The position numbers were made by a program, and so were the translations under genes. The notes under the pieces are model-generated. The model ran no database searches. It was not told the origin of the DNA and saw only the letters and a program-made list of their open reading frames with translations. DNA of 63,544 nucleotides from Colwellia psychrerythraea. GTDB taxonomy: Bacteria > Pseudomonadota > Gammaproteobacteria > Enterobacterales > Alteromonadaceae. The stretch spans positions 1-63,544 of the forward strand of contig MAAF01000036.1 in assembly GCA_002163005.1 (NCBI GenBank), in the 5' to 3' direction. Positions 41,910 to 51,534 of the stretch are shown here, piece by piece (the first letter of the stretch is position 1; each line of letters opens with the position of its first letter).

Positions 41910-43316
41910 TTAAACGCTGTAGTAAAGTTCAAACTCTAACGGGTGAGTAGTCATGTTTACACGTTGAGACTCTTCACGCTTAATAGCAATATAAGCATCA
42001 ATCATGTCTTTATCCATAACGCCGCCAGCGGTTAAGAATTCATAATCTGCTTCTAAATTATCAAGCGCGTCATCAAGTGATGTTGCTACTTGTGGAATCG
42101 ATGCCGCTTCTTCTGCTGGTAAGTCGTATAAATCTTTATCCATCGCATCGCCAGGGTGAGTTTTGTTTTTAATGCCGTCAAGCCCCGCCATTAATAGTGC
42201 AGAGAAAGCTAAGTATGGGTTACATGCAGGGTCAGGGAAACGTGCTTCAATACGCATTGCTTTTGGCGATGGTACAAGTGGAATGCGAATTGAGGCAGAG
42301 CGGTTACGTGCAGAGTATGCAAGCATAACAGGTGCTTCAAAGTGTGGAACTAAACGTTTGTATGAGTTAGTCGCAGGGTTAGTAAACGCGTTTAATGCTT
42401 TAGCGTGTTTGATGATACCACCAATGTAGTAAAGTGCTGTTTCAGATAAGCCGCCGTACTTATCACCAGCGAATATGTTAACACCATCTTTAGCAAGAGA
42501 CATATGTACGTGCATACCGGTACCGTTATCACCAACTAAAGGCTTAGGCATGAACGTTGCTGTTTTACCGTATGCGTGCGCTACGTTATGAACAACATAC
42601 TTATAAATTTGAACTTCATCAGCTTTGTTAACTAAAGTATTAAAGCGACAAGCAATTTCGTTTTGGCCACAGGTAGCTACTTCATGGTGATGCGCTTCAA
42701 CAACTAAGCCCATATCTTCCATAACCATACACATGGCTGAACGTAAATCTTGTGATGAATCAACAGGTGCTGTTGGGAAATAACCGCCTTTAACACCAGG
42801 ACGATGACCCATATTACCTTCTTCGTATACGGTACCTGAATTCCAAGAAGCTTCTTTATCATCAATTTTATAAAAAGAACCACTCATATCAGTATGGAAA
42901 CGTACATCGTCAAATACGAAGAACTCTGGCTCTGGACCAACTAATACATCATCGGCAATACCAGTACTACGTAGATATTCTTCAGCGCGATTAGCAACAG
43001 AGCGAGGATCACGGCTGTAACCTTGCATAGTGCTCGGCTCTAAAATATCACAACGGATATTTAAAGTAACAGCATCAGTGAAAGGGTCTAAAATAGCTGT
43101 AGACGCATCAGGCATCATAACCATGTCAGATTCGTCAATGCCTTTCCAGCCTTCAATAGATGAACCGTCAAACATTTTTCCGTCTTCGAAAAAGTCTTCA
43201 GTCACTTGATGATGAGGAATAGAAATGTGCTGTTCTTTACCTTTTGAATCAGTAAAGCGAAGGTCAATAAATTTGACGTCATGTTCTTTAATTAAGTCGA
43301 ATACTGCTTGTGACAT
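41910..43316 (-). CDS. glnA: glutamine synthetase type I
   Basis: 468 residues, GSI-beta. Assimilates ammonium onto glutamate with ATP. Signature [12 protein letters not shown], metal and substrate residues in [15 protein letters not shown], the [11 protein letters not shown] box, [10 protein letters not shown] and the adenylylation Tyr in DLYDLPAEE. Length equals E. coli GlnA. Preceded by a sigma-54 promoter and NtrC sites on its upstream side (43437-43541), so transcription should rise on nitrogen limitation. Confidence 0.98.
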   Translation of the reverse strand: MSQAVFDLIKEHDVKFIDLRFTDSKGKEQHISIPHHQVTEDFFEDGKMFDGSSIEGWKGIDESDMVMMPDASTAILDPFTDAVTLNIRCDILEPSTMQGYSRDPRSVANRAEEYLRSTGIADDVLVGPEPEFFVFDDVRFHTDMSGSFYKIDDKEASWNSGTVYEEGNMGHRPGVKGGYFPTAPVDSSQDLRSAMCMVMEDMGLVVEAHHHEVATCGQNEIACRFNTLVNKADEVQIYKYVVHNVAHAYGKTATFMPKPLVGDNGTGMHVHMSLAKDGVNIFAGDKYGGLSETALYYIGGIIKHAKALNAFTNPATNSYKRLVPHFEAPVMLAYSARNRSASIRIPLVPSPKAMRIEARFPDPACNPYLAFSALLMAGLDGIKNKTHPGDAMDKDLYDLPAEEAASIPQVATSLDDALDNLEADYEFLTAGGVMDKDMIDAYIAIKREESQRVNMTTHPLEFELYYSV

Positions 43317-43436
43317 TGTGTCTCTCCACTGGGGTTAATTTTATAAAATTCTGTAAATAATTAAGTAAGTCGTAAAATGGATGAAGTTATAAAGGTTGGT
43401 TATTATCATTATTCATCTATTATTATTCGTTTAATA

Positions 43437-43451
43437 GCTAAAATCGTGCCA
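43437..43451 (-). promoter_or_regulatory. sigma-54 promoter of glnA
   Basis: On the minus strand TGGCACGATTTTAGC has the invariant GG and GC exactly ten bases apart (-24/-12 rule), with TGGCAC intact and TAGC instead of TTGC. It lies about 120 bp before the glnA ATG and 50-90 bp downstream of the NtrC sites. Confidence 0.7.
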
Positions 43452-43502
43452 AGACTAAGGTTGTTGATTAATAAGCTTTTTTATTATATTTACAATCGTC
43501 AT

Positions 43503-43519
43503 TGCACCTATTTGGTGCT
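43503..43519. promoter_or_regulatory. NtrC enhancer site 1 upstream of glnA
   Basis: TGCACC-TATTT-GGTGCT fits the TGCACY-N5-GGTGCA consensus, with its proximal edge about 50 bases from the sigma-54 element. Confidence 0.75.
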
Positions 43520-43524
43520 TGTTG

Positions 43525-43541
43525 TGCGTTATTGTGGTGCA
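43525..43541. promoter_or_regulatory. NtrC enhancer site 2 upstream of glnA
   Basis: TGCGTT-ATTGT-GGTGCA keeps one perfect half and a weaker second half, two helical turns (22 bases) from site 1. Paired sites on one DNA face favour NtrC oligomerisation. Confidence 0.6.
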
Positions 43542-43737
43542 TTTGAATTATTGTAAGAATCCTACTATAGAATATATTTAACGGCTTGCCCTTAATAATT
43601 TATATTTTTTTTGTATTGTTGTGTTTAAAATGCACAACTAAGTACACACTTTAGAGCGCTTTTGTGTCTTAATCTTCGCTATGCTAATAATTTATTGTCT
43701 TTAATCTACAGAGTGCCTTAAAGGTATGAGGTTTTAT

Positions 43738-44862
43738 ATGAATAACAAGATAGCGACTCTGCTAGCTAAAACTTTTATTATTCTCCTTTCACTAACGCTT
43801 CCGACTATCGGTTATGCAAAGGATGATAAGAGTATGTGGCAGAAACCAATACCCGTTTTTAAGCAAGATTTTGATTGGATAAAGTTAACATCTGATGAAT
43901 GGCTTAAAGGCGATATTGTTTCTATGTATGATGAGAAGCTAGAATTCGACAGTGATGAACTTGATATGCAGACAATCGATTTGGAAGATGTTGCTGAACT
44001 ACGAAGTAAAGCATGGCAAAGTATTCGAATGTATGATGGGACCATCGCTGAAGGTTATTTAGTGTTAAAAGATGGGCAATTATCTTTAGTTAAAGATGGT
44101 GTGACCACACACTACGAGTTTAGTAACCTTTTATCCATCGCATCCTCAGGTAAAAATGAGCTAGATTTATGGGATGGCTATGTTAATTTGGGTATTAATT
44201 TACGTGAGGGTAATACAGTACAATTGGATTATACATTTTCTGCCGGAATACAGCGACGAAGCTCGAGCAGCCGTTTTAAAACTGATTATACCAGCGACTA
44301 CAGTCGCTATGAAGATAAAGACACCGAAGAATCGACAGTTACCGCTGATAGCGAGCGATTAACGTCATCTTATGATTGGTTCTTCAATCCTAAGATTTAC
44401 TTCCGAGCTGCTGATTTTGAATACATGGCAGATGACTTTTTAAACATCGATTATCGAGTCCATTATGGTATCGCATTGGGTTATCATATTGTCGATACTA
44501 GTCGTACTAGCTGGGATATTAATCTCGGTCCAAGTTATCAGAAAAGTAAATTTCTTGATGTTAAAGAAGATGAGAGTGACAGTGAAGATTCTTTAGGGTT
44601 ATCACTAGGTACCGACTTTACCTTTGAAGTCACAAGTGATATTGACTTCGATGCATCATATAGTATGCAAGTGATTGATGAGGCGTCTGGCGGCAACATC
44701 CATCACTTTCAAACAGGTTTAGAAATTGATCTTACCAATGACTTTGATCTTGAGTTGACCTTCTATGCCGATCGCACTGAAAACCCAAAAGAAGACAGTG
44801 CTGGTAATACCCCCAAGAAGAATGATTACCGCTTGGTTGTTAGTTTTGGTTATGATTTTTAG
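43738..44862 (+). CDS. DUF481 outer-membrane beta-barrel protein, copy 1
   Basis: 374 residues from ATG 43738, which has GAGG seven bases upstream; ATG 43726 is a poorer start. Signal peptide ends TIGYA. An N-terminal domain (PVFKQDFDWIKLTSDEWLKG, DIVSMYDEKLEFDSDELD) is followed by a YdiY/DUF481 barrel of amphipathic strands with Asp/Ser-rich loops. It ends in KKNDYRLVVSFGYDF, a terminal-Phe barrel signal for BAM insertion. Paralogue of the next gene; gene duplication with divergence. Role unknown. Confidence 0.82.
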   Translation: MNNKIATLLAKTFIILLSLTLPTIGYAKDDKSMWQKPIPVFKQDFDWIKLTSDEWLKGDIVSMYDEKLEFDSDELDMQTIDLEDVAELRSKAWQSIRMYDGTIAEGYLVLKDGQLSLVKDGVTTHYEFSNLLSIASSGKNELDLWDGYVNLGINLREGNTVQLDYTFSAGIQRRSSSSRFKTDYTSDYSRYEDKDTEESTVTADSERLTSSYDWFFNPKIYFRAADFEYMADDFLNIDYRVHYGIALGYHIVDTSRTSWDINLGPSYQKSKFLDVKEDESDSEDSLGLSLGTDFTFEVTSDIDFDASYSMQVIDEASGGNIHHFQTGLEIDLTNDFDLELTFYADRTENPKEDSAGNTPKKNDYRLVVSFGYDF

Positions 44863-44895
44863 TTATTAATTAAGCTCATTTTTAAGGCTTGTATC

Positions 44896-44966
44896 TATAC
44901 CCGCTCCACTTGATTATGAATCGCTCAGACTTCCTGAATCATGCATCTTCAAGTGGAACGGGTATA
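44896..44966. repeat. TATACCCG-type inverted repeat between the DUF481 paralogues
   Basis: TATACCCGCTCCACTTGA faces TCAAGTGGAACGGGTATA: arms of 18 bases with a few mismatches around 35 bases. Related to the TATACCCAA repeats at 36873 and 50065. It may act as a terminator or processing hairpin between the two genes. Confidence 0.6.
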
Positions 44967-45023
44967 TGCTAGTACAAGTCTTTTTTATTGTACATATGTA
45001 GTAAAAGTAACTACGGTAATTTT

Positions 45024-46118
45024 GTGAATAAGTATTTATTAATAGTGCTAGCCTTACTTAGCTTTATCAGTCATGGGGCAGAAAAGTCTGAACATACAGA
45101 GGTATGGAGTCCACCAACGCCTGTTTTTTCACAACAATTCGATTGGCTTAAACTACGGTCAGGGGAATGGCTTAAAGGCGATATTATTTCCATGTATGAC
45201 GATGAATTGGAATTTGACAGTGACGAGTTTGATACCATTACTTTTGATTGGGAAAAAGTAACAGAACTTCGCAGTCGATTCGATCAACAAATACGTTTTG
45301 CTAATGGGGAAGTAAAACAAGGCTTCCTCATCGTTAAGGATCAACACCTCGTTGTAATTAGTGGTGGTAGTGAGCAGCATTACCCCTTATCAGAACTCTT
45401 ATCGATAACGTCCTCTTCAGATGTTAGAAAAGAGCTATGGGATGGTAAAGTTAGTTTAGGTATTGATGTGAATTCAGGTAACGTTAATCAGTTAGATTAC
45501 ATTGTCAGAGCTAATATTCAACGAAGAACGCCTTTTACCCGTTTTAAAGTCGATTTTACCTATAACTATAGTAAATCTACTGCTGATGAAAATGAGACAG
45601 TTATCACTGATACTAGTCGCTTAACTTCAAATCTTGATTGGTTTTATAGTCGTAAAGTCTTCTTCCGAGTGTTTGACTATGAACATTTTACAGATCTACA
45701 ACAAAATATTAAGTCTAGAGATACGCTAGGGCTTAGTTTAGGTTATCACATTTTTCAAAACAAACGTTTACAATGGGATGTCACCCTCGGACCGAGTTAT
45801 CAACAAACCGTTTATTACGATACTTCTGATGAAAGTGACCAAAAAAGTGGCGTAATCGCTTTAGGCACTTTATTTGATTATAGTATTTCAAGCCGATTAG
45901 ATTATTTATTTGATTACCAATTACAATTCGTAGAAGAAAAATCAGGTAAGCGAAATTCACATTTACAAACCGGTTTTGAGTTTGAATTTCAGGATAACTT
46001 TGAGTTAAATGTTATGTTCTATTTGGACCGTGTTGCAAATCCAGTTGCCCCTATGGGGACTACGCCCCCTCAGTCAAATGATTACAGGCTAGTACTTAGT
46101 CTCGGCTATGTCTTCTAG
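45024..46118 (+). CDS. DUF481 outer-membrane beta-barrel protein, copy 2
   Basis: About 364 residues from GTG 45024 (NKYLLIVLALLSFISHGA signal peptide); the frame is open to a TTG at 44988. Shares with copy 1 the block FDWLKLRSGEWLKGDIISMY, the ELWDGKVSLGI segment and the barrel ending SNDYRLVLSLGYVF. Loops differ more than strands, the usual pattern in outer-membrane paralogues. Its 3' end overlaps the convergent reductase gene by 23 bases. Confidence 0.82.
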   Translation: MNKYLLIVLALLSFISHGAEKSEHTEVWSPPTPVFSQQFDWLKLRSGEWLKGDIISMYDDELEFDSDEFDTITFDWEKVTELRSRFDQQIRFANGEVKQGFLIVKDQHLVVISGGSEQHYPLSELLSITSSSDVRKELWDGKVSLGIDVNSGNVNQLDYIVRANIQRRTPFTRFKVDFTYNYSKSTADENETVITDTSRLTSNLDWFYSRKVFFRVFDYEHFTDLQQNIKSRDTLGLSLGYHIFQNKRLQWDVTLGPSYQQTVYYDTSDESDQKSGVIALGTLFDYSISSRLDYLFDYQLQFVEEKSGKRNSHLQTGFEFEFQDNFELNVMFYLDRVANPVAPMGTTPPQSNDYRLVLSLGYVF

Positions 46119-47244
46119 TATCATGACTCACTTCAACATTAGTTAATGCACTACAACTGCAAAGTAAGATATAGCCTTGTTGCTGCTCGCTTGCAGATAA
46201 TCCATTAGTTGAGTTTTGTTTAACTCGTCCACTGATTAATTTTGCTTTGCAACTGCCACAACAACCCCCTCGACATGAATAAGGTAAAATTAAGCCCGCA
46301 GCTTCACCTTGTTCAAGTAGTGAGTCTTGCTTATTACCTTGGTATTGTTTATTCCAGCGACTAAAATAAATTGATACTTTAGCTTTACTATTTTGGGGTG
46401 TCGAGCTTTGAGAACTCACTTTATGGCTTTCTACTTCTGAGGTAGCTATTGTATTATCTTCTTTAATATCAGGGGGATCTTCCTTTGAGTACTCGTGTTC
46501 ACCAAAGCTCTCATAATGGTAATTACTCGGTTGCAAACCTAGTTTACGTAATAACTGTTGAGCGGTTTTTCGAAATAACTTGGGCCCACAGACAAAAGTT
46601 TGATAATGACTAATTTTCTCAATATTGTGCAGCATATGCTCATTCAAACGTCCTTGAAATCCGTACCACTGTGAACTGGCATTTTTAGTAAGCGTATAAA
46701 TTATTTGGCAATTGCCATGTTGTCTCGCTAAGTTACTGATTTCACCTTGAGCAATTAGGTCCATTTCCTGCTTTGCACTATGGACAAATATCACTCGATT
46801 CTTACATTGTTTAGCTACCATAAAACGAAGCATAGAGAGCATTGGCGTAATGCCACTACCAGCGCTGATAAGTAAAACATTTTGGGGTATTGGGTCACTT
46901 AGGTAAAAGTTACCAGCCATCTCTTGGGCTACGATAGAATGACCAACCTTGAAGTGGTCATGAAAGTAGTTAGAAACCTTTCCTTGAGGGATACGCTTTA
47001 TCGTAATGCTGACATAATCAGACGTTGTAGGTGAAGAGGATAGGGTATAGCAACACGTTTGCATTGTACCGGCCATATTAATGGTAAAATTTAGGTGTTG
47101 GCCAGCGTGATAGTCGAAATCTACTAGTGCTTGTGATCTAGGGATAGAGAAAATGAAAGTCTTTACATCACGAGTTTCGATTTGGATTTTTTGACAGACT
47201 AATTTACAGGTTTGCTTTGTGGCAGTAGTGCTAGATAGCGTCAT
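46096..47244 (-). CDS. ferredoxin-reductase-type flavoprotein with C-terminal 2Fe-2S domain
   Basis: 382 residues. An FNR module: FAD contact CCYTLSSSP, SVTIKRIPQGKVSNYFHD, the NAD(P) motif LLISAGSGITPMLSMLRF and FVCGPKLFRKTAQQLL. A ~50-residue linker leads to a plant-type ferredoxin domain whose cluster ligands are CRGGCCGSC (C-x4-C-x2-C) and the later LLCSCSA. This is the layout of Hcr and of oxygenase reductases. No hcp or oxygenase gene is adjacent, so the partner is unknown. Monocistronic, divergent from mpl. Confidence 0.85.
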   Translation of the reverse strand: MTLSSTTATKQTCKLVCQKIQIETRDVKTFIFSIPRSQALVDFDYHAGQHLNFTINMAGTMQTCCYTLSSSPTTSDYVSITIKRIPQGKVSNYFHDHFKVGHSIVAQEMAGNFYLSDPIPQNVLLISAGSGITPMLSMLRFMVAKQCKNRVIFVHSAKQEMDLIAQGEISNLARQHGNCQIIYTLTKNASSQWYGFQGRLNEHMLHNIEKISHYQTFVCGPKLFRKTAQQLLRKLGLQPSNYHYESFGEHEYSKEDPPDIKEDNTIATSEVESHKVSSQSSTPQNSKAKVSIYFSRWNKQYQGNKQDSLLEQGEAAGLILPYSCRGGCCGSCKAKLISGRVKQNSTNGLSASEQQQGYILLCSCSALTNVEVSHDTRRHSRD

Positions 47245-47306
47245 TTATTAATTTACTCAACTAAGTTTAAAGCGCGTATTTACAGATAAAGCTTAGTTAT
47301 TAAGGT

Positions 47307-48803
47307 ATGATATCGCCAATTATAGCGCTTCTTTATGTATTGATTATTATATTTATGACTAATAAAATTCAACACCTTCATATCTTGGGTATTTGTGGCA
47401 CTTTCATGGGAGGGCTTGCTGCTATAGCCAAGCAACTCGGCTTTAAAGTTAGTGGCTCTGATGCCAATGTCTATCCGCCAATGAGTACTCAGTTAGAGCA
47501 GTTAGGCATTGAATTAATGTCAGGTTACCAAGTCGATAACTTCTCAGATGATATTGATTTGGTCATTGTTGGCAACGCCATGTCTCGGGGAAATCCTATG
47601 GTGGAATATATGCTAGATCGCAATATTCCTTATATATCAGGCCCACAATGGTTGCTAGATAATGTGTTAAAAGATCGTTGGGTTCTTGCCGTTTCGGGTA
47701 CACATGGTAAAACAACAACCAGTAGTATGCTGGCGTGGATTTTAGAATATGCCCATATGTCTCCTGGTTTTCTTATTGGTGGGGTACCGCAAAATTTTTC
47801 TAGCTCTGCTCGCCTAGGTGAAACACCTTTCTTTGTTATTGAAGCTGACGAATATGATAGTGCCTTTTTTGATAAACGTTCTAAATTTGTGCATTACCGA
47901 CCACGAACTTTAGTGATCAATAACTTAGAGTTTGATCATGGTGATATTTTCAATGATCTCAGTGACATTCAAAAACAATTTCATCACCTCATACGTATGG
48001 TACCCAGTAATGGTTTGATTTTGTCACCGGCTAATGAAGAGGCAATTAGTGAAACCTTAGCCATGGGGTGCTGGACACCGACCGAATTCTCTAACGAAGA
48101 GTCTAAACAAGAGCCTCAACAAGGGACCCAACAATACACTCAATCAGAAATGGGCTGGCAAGTTGAAAAGTTAAATGCGCAAGGCAGTGAATTTATCGTT
48201 AAGTTTAACGGTAAAGAGCAAGGTGTAGTCAAGTGGGATCTCATTGGCGATTTTAATATTGAAAATGGCGTGATGGCAATAGCTGCAGCTCGTCATGCGG
48301 GCGTGCCTAGCTCCGTCTCTATTGAAGCGTTAGCCGAATTTATTAATACTAAGCGTCGTTTTGAACTACGTGGTACCGTTAATAATATTAGTGTCTATGA
48401 TGATTTTGCTCATCACCCAACAGCCATAGCAAAAACATTAGCTGGCGTACGTGCTAAACTTTCACAACAAGAAACTGAACAAACACAAGCAGGGCGTATC
48501 TTTGCGGTATTAGAGTTTAGATCAAATACCATGAAGTCAGGCATACATAAAGAATCATTACCACAATCGTTAATTGATGCGGATCAGGTATTTATTTATC
48601 AAGATGAGCAAATAACTTGGTCAGTGAGTGACTTAATCAAGCAATGTAAGCCGCCTTGCCAAGTAGAAGAGAATATTGAAAGCTTAGTTGAAAGTGTTGC
48701 ACAACAAGCAAAACCTGGCGATATAATTGTTGTTATGAGTAACGGTAGTTTTGCTGGTATACATGATAAATTATTGAACCGTTTAGCTACCGTAGTCGTA
48801 TAA
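47307..48803 (+). CDS. mpl: UDP-N-acetylmuramate:L-Ala-gamma-D-Glu-meso-DAP ligase Mpl
   Basis: 498 residues as drawn. Family members start at the sequence IHILGICGTFMGGLA, so the ATG at 47355 (MTNKIQHLHILG) is the better start; neither site has a clear SD. Mur-ligase features: ATP P-loop SGTHGKTTT, EADEYDSAFFDKRSKFVHYR, NNLEFDHGDIF, and DDFAHHPTAI. Mpl reattaches recycled murein tripeptide to UDP-MurNAc in the cytoplasm. Starts a plus-strand run with def and ubiX, each with its own gap. Confidence 0.94.
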   Translation: MISPIIALLYVLIIIFMTNKIQHLHILGICGTFMGGLAAIAKQLGFKVSGSDANVYPPMSTQLEQLGIELMSGYQVDNFSDDIDLVIVGNAMSRGNPMVEYMLDRNIPYISGPQWLLDNVLKDRWVLAVSGTHGKTTTSSMLAWILEYAHMSPGFLIGGVPQNFSSSARLGETPFFVIEADEYDSAFFDKRSKFVHYRPRTLVINNLEFDHGDIFNDLSDIQKQFHHLIRMVPSNGLILSPANEEAISETLAMGCWTPTEFSNEESKQEPQQGTQQYTQSEMGWQVEKLNAQGSEFIVKFNGKEQGVVKWDLIGDFNIENGVMAIAAARHAGVPSSVSIEALAEFINTKRRFELRGTVNNISVYDDFAHHPTAIAKTLAGVRAKLSQQETEQTQAGRIFAVLEFRSNTMKSGIHKESLPQSLIDADQVFIYQDEQITWSVSDLIKQCKPPCQVEENIESLVESVAQQAKPGDIIVVMSNGSFAGIHDKLLNRLATVVV

Positions 48804-48873
48804 AGAGTAAACCGTATAAATAAAACAGTTTAACCAATTTAGTTTAATCAAAATAGTAAAGAGAATTAGCACA

Positions 48874-49374
48874 ATGACAGTATTAACTATACTTACCGCA
48901 CCAAATGATAAGCTTATAGAGCAAGCAAAACCTGTATCAGATGTAAGTCAAATTCAGGTATTAATCGATGACTTAATCGAAACTATGTACGATACCGATG
49001 ATGGTATTGGTTTAGCAGCCACACAAGTTGGTCGCAGTGAAGCTGTAGTAGTCATTGATATTTCTGAGAATCGTGATGAACCGCTTGTGCTGGTGAACCC
49101 AGAGATTGTTCACGGTGAAGAAACAGCTAAAGGTCAAGAGGGGTGTTTATCTATACCAGGTTATTATGCCGATGTTGAGCGTTTCATTAATGTTACGGTT
49201 GAAGCATTAGATCGAAATGGCAAAGAAATTACGGTTACCAGTGATGATTTTCTTGCGATTGTGATGCAGCATGAAATAGACCATTTAAAGGGCAAATTAT
49301 TTATTGACTATTTATCACCGCTTAAGCAACAAATGGCGTTAAAGAAAGTAAAGAAAACGATTAAAAACGGTTAG
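48874..49374 (+). CDS. def: peptide deformylase
   Basis: 166 residues. Removes the formyl group from nascent proteins. All three motifs are present: GIGLAATQVG, EGCLSIPG (metal Cys) and QHEIDHLKG (HExxH metal site). AAAGAGAATTAG precedes the ATG. It is not next to fmt as in many genomes, so it may be one of several def copies in this organism. Confidence 0.96.
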   Translation: MTVLTILTAPNDKLIEQAKPVSDVSQIQVLIDDLIETMYDTDDGIGLAATQVGRSEAVVVIDISENRDEPLVLVNPEIVHGEETAKGQEGCLSIPGYYADVERFINVTVEALDRNGKEITVTSDDFLAIVMQHEIDHLKGKLFIDYLSPLKQQMALKKVKKTIKNG

Positions 49375-49409
49375 AAATAGGCCAAACTAAACAGTGAATT
49401 TGTTAACTA

Positions 49410-50060
49410 ATGATACGAGTTTCGAACAAGGTGGATAAGGTGAAAAATGATTTCAATGGCAAAATAACCCTTGCCATTACAGGTGCATCAGGTGCTTCAT
49501 ATGCTTTACGTCTCATTGAATGTTTAATCGCTGCAAACTATCAACTATATATTTTGTGCTCAAGTGCTGGTCGTATTGTCTTAGATACAGAAGTTGGCAT
49601 TAAAATTCCTAGTTCCCCTGACGCAGCTAGCCAATTTTTCATCGAAAAATACCAAGCTAAGTCTGGACAAATTACCGTGTTTGGTAAAGAGCAATGGTTC
49701 TCTCCCGTTGCTTCGGGCTCGTCAGCACCGAAACAAATGGTTGTTTGCCCATGCTCTACTGGAACCATGGCTGCTATTTGTCATGGCATGAGTGACAACT
49801 TAATTGAACGTGCTGCGGATGTGGTGATAAAAGAACGCGGGCAATTAATTTTAATGGTAAGAGAAACGCCTTTTTCAACCTTACATTTACAGAATATGCT
49901 CAGCTTATCTCAGCAAGGAGTCACCATTATGCCAGCCTCTCCTGGCTTTTACCATAAAGCCGAGACCATTGAAGATCTTATCGATTTTATGGTGGGTCGA
50001 GTATTAGATCACCTTGGCATTGAACAAGATATAATGCCGCGTTGGGGTTATAACATTTAG
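49410..50060 (+). CDS. ubiX: flavin prenyltransferase UbiX
   Basis: 216 residues. Makes prenylated FMN for the UbiD decarboxylase in ubiquinone synthesis. [20 protein letters not shown] at the N-terminus, [20 protein letters not shown] with the flavin-binding Ser, and [18 protein letters not shown] (phosphate-binding Arg) mark the family. The conserved part starts near residue 17, so a GTG at 49440 could be the true start. 35 bases after def. Confidence 0.94.
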   Translation: MIRVSNKVDKVKNDFNGKITLAITGASGASYALRLIECLIAANYQLYILCSSAGRIVLDTEVGIKIPSSPDAASQFFIEKYQAKSGQITVFGKEQWFSPVASGSSAPKQMVVCPCSTGTMAAICHGMSDNLIERAADVVIKERGQLILMVRETPFSTLHLQNMLSLSQQGVTIMPASPGFYHKAETIEDLIDFMVGRVLDHLGIEQDIMPRWGYNI

Positions 50061-50064
50061 AAGT

Positions 50065-50330
50065 TATACCCAAACTCATTGGAAATGCATGATTTCAGCG
50101 GAGATTTAAAGGGTCAAATACAAGGCATTTATCTTAAGCATAGTCATTCTATGGTTATGATAAATAACGCGGTAGTTGGCCATTTAAAATCCGCCCGTAG
50201 GGAGTTTCTCAGGTAAGTAATCACTGCGTAACATCAATTTGAAAGGCAATAAGCATTTCTACATTGATGTACCTTGTGCTAACTCACCTGAGTAACTCTG
50301 AAACACGCATTCTCAAGGAGCTTGGGTATA
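50065..50330. repeat. 266-bp interspersed element with TATACCCAA ends
   Basis: Begins TATACCCAAACTCATTGG and ends GGAGCTTGGGTATA, forming a terminal inverted repeat. The interior is non-coding and contains AAATCCGCCCGTAGGGAG and several short palindromic pieces. Same ends as the hairpin at 36873-36909. It looks like a longer member of a dispersed repeat (REP/MITE-like) family. Confidence 0.65.
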
Positions 50331-50346
50331 GTCATATTGTAGACAT

Positions 50347-50374
50347 AAAAAAAGCGATGTTAGTCGCTTTTTTT
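50347..50374. terminator. bidirectional terminator between ubiX and the CheX-like gene
   Basis: AAAAAAGCGA and TCGCTTTTTT form a 10-bp stem with loop TGTTAG; both flanks allow termination. Confidence 0.88.
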
Positions 50375-50417
50375 ATGAGTAAATTACAGGTGTTAGACAG
50401 ACTATTACTTGTTGGCT

Positions 50418-50882
50418 TTACTCATCAAAACTAAATTCAATATAAGCTCTACCTAATTCATTTTTTAGTGGGATAATAACGATAGGGCCTTTAGCTTTAT
50501 GATGAATAGAATGGTTTGCTCCAGAAACAACAATAGGAGTTGCCATATCAAACTCAATACCCTTTTCACTCAGCATACGCTTTGCGCCGCCGGTAACCAT
50601 ATTTGTTATTTCACCCACTAAATCAATAATTTCTTCATTGACTTCATCAGGTGCTTCACCGACCATTTTTTTCATTGTCGCTAATGCTAAGCCTCCTTCA
50701 AAAGTAATGGATAATGAACCCTTTGCTTGATCACTAACCATGCCAATTAAACCTGAAACATCACCCATGGCGACTTCATTTTTTTTAAGGCGAGGCTTTT
50801 CTGGAATTAACTCCATTTGAGCCATCGTTGACATGACATTAAGCATTGAAGATAAAAATGGGTTGATAAACTCTACATTCAT
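50418..50882 (-). CDS. CheX-like chemotaxis phosphatase
   Basis: 154 residues. CheC/CheX-family fold: MNVEFINPFLSSMLNVMSTM, MGDVSGLIGMVSDQAKGSLS, and the catalytic-type helix EINEEIIDLVGEITNMVTGGA pattern (E-x2-x-N: VGEITNMVTGGAKRML). CheX dephosphorylates CheY-P. No chemotaxis operon is beside it, so it is an orphan; it may act on a stand-alone receiver protein. Monocistronic, with GGAGGTTCC just before the start region. Confidence 0.82.
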   Translation of the reverse strand: MNVEFINPFLSSMLNVMSTMAQMELIPEKPRLKKNEVAMGDVSGLIGMVSDQAKGSLSITFEGGLALATMKKMVGEAPDEVNEEIIDLVGEITNMVTGGAKRMLSEKGIEFDMATPIVVSGANHSIHHKAKGPIVIIPLKNELGRAYIEFSFDE

Positions 50883-51006
50883 GGAGGTTCCGAATCTTAA
50901 CTGTTTAGATAAAGTGCTTCATTTGATTCTGCATGCTTATTTTACAAATGTAAATCAAATAGCGTAATAGTTTTATAATTTATGGTGTTAAGTGTAGGTG
51001 ACTTAG

Positions 51007-51534
51007 CTATTGGCTAATAATTGGCGTAATAATAGCTTCTTTGAGCCTGTAGTCAAAAGTTAAGCTGCCAAACAGAGCTTTACCTTTAATGTCGACACCT
51101 TGAAAGTTAACTGTATTCACTTGCTTTGGGTAAGTATCGATGAGTATTGAATTTTTTACCACTGTTTGTGGTAATAAACTCTGTTCTTTGCTTTCTTGGT
51201 AGGCAATAATTCTTCCTGAGGTTATTTCAAAGCCTAACCAAGACAATGGGATTTTCACTCGATTTTTTTCGAGTGTAAATTGTTGCTCAAAATATTGCTG
51301 GATATATAAATCGTAATTTTTATGCTCAGCTGAAAAATGAATCTGTTTATTTTCAGCTATTGCATTCTCTATATCATGGGTAGTAAATAGATGCACTATT
51401 TCAAGATGTTGAGTATTAGGGTTAGCAAATACATCACTAACCCCAAAGAAATAAGTATGACTTGCAGCTGAAGCTACAAGTCCCATATAAAAACTGATAG
51501 CAATAAAATATTTGCTAAGCACTTTATTTATCAT
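51007..51534 (-). CDS. DUF6702 family periplasmic protein
   Basis: About 175 residues from ATG 51534 (MINKVLSKYF), supported by GAAGG upstream and by overlap with the last codons of the peptidase gene (ATGATAAATAA). The open frame reaches 51579. Signal peptide ends VASAASH, and the mature protein starts with the family-typical HTYFFGVSDVFANPNTQHLE, followed by an all-beta domain. DUF6702 proteins often accompany M1 metallopeptidases in marine bacteria, as here. Function unknown. Confidence 0.78.
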   Translation of the reverse strand: MINKVLSKYFIAISFYMGLVASAASHTYFFGVSDVFANPNTQHLEIVHLFTTHDIENAIAENKQIHFSAEHKNYDLYIQQYFEQQFTLEKNRVKIPLSWLGFEITSGRIIAYQESKEQSLLPQTVVKNSILIDTYPKQVNTVNFQGVDIKGKALFGSLTFDYRLKEAIITPIISQ

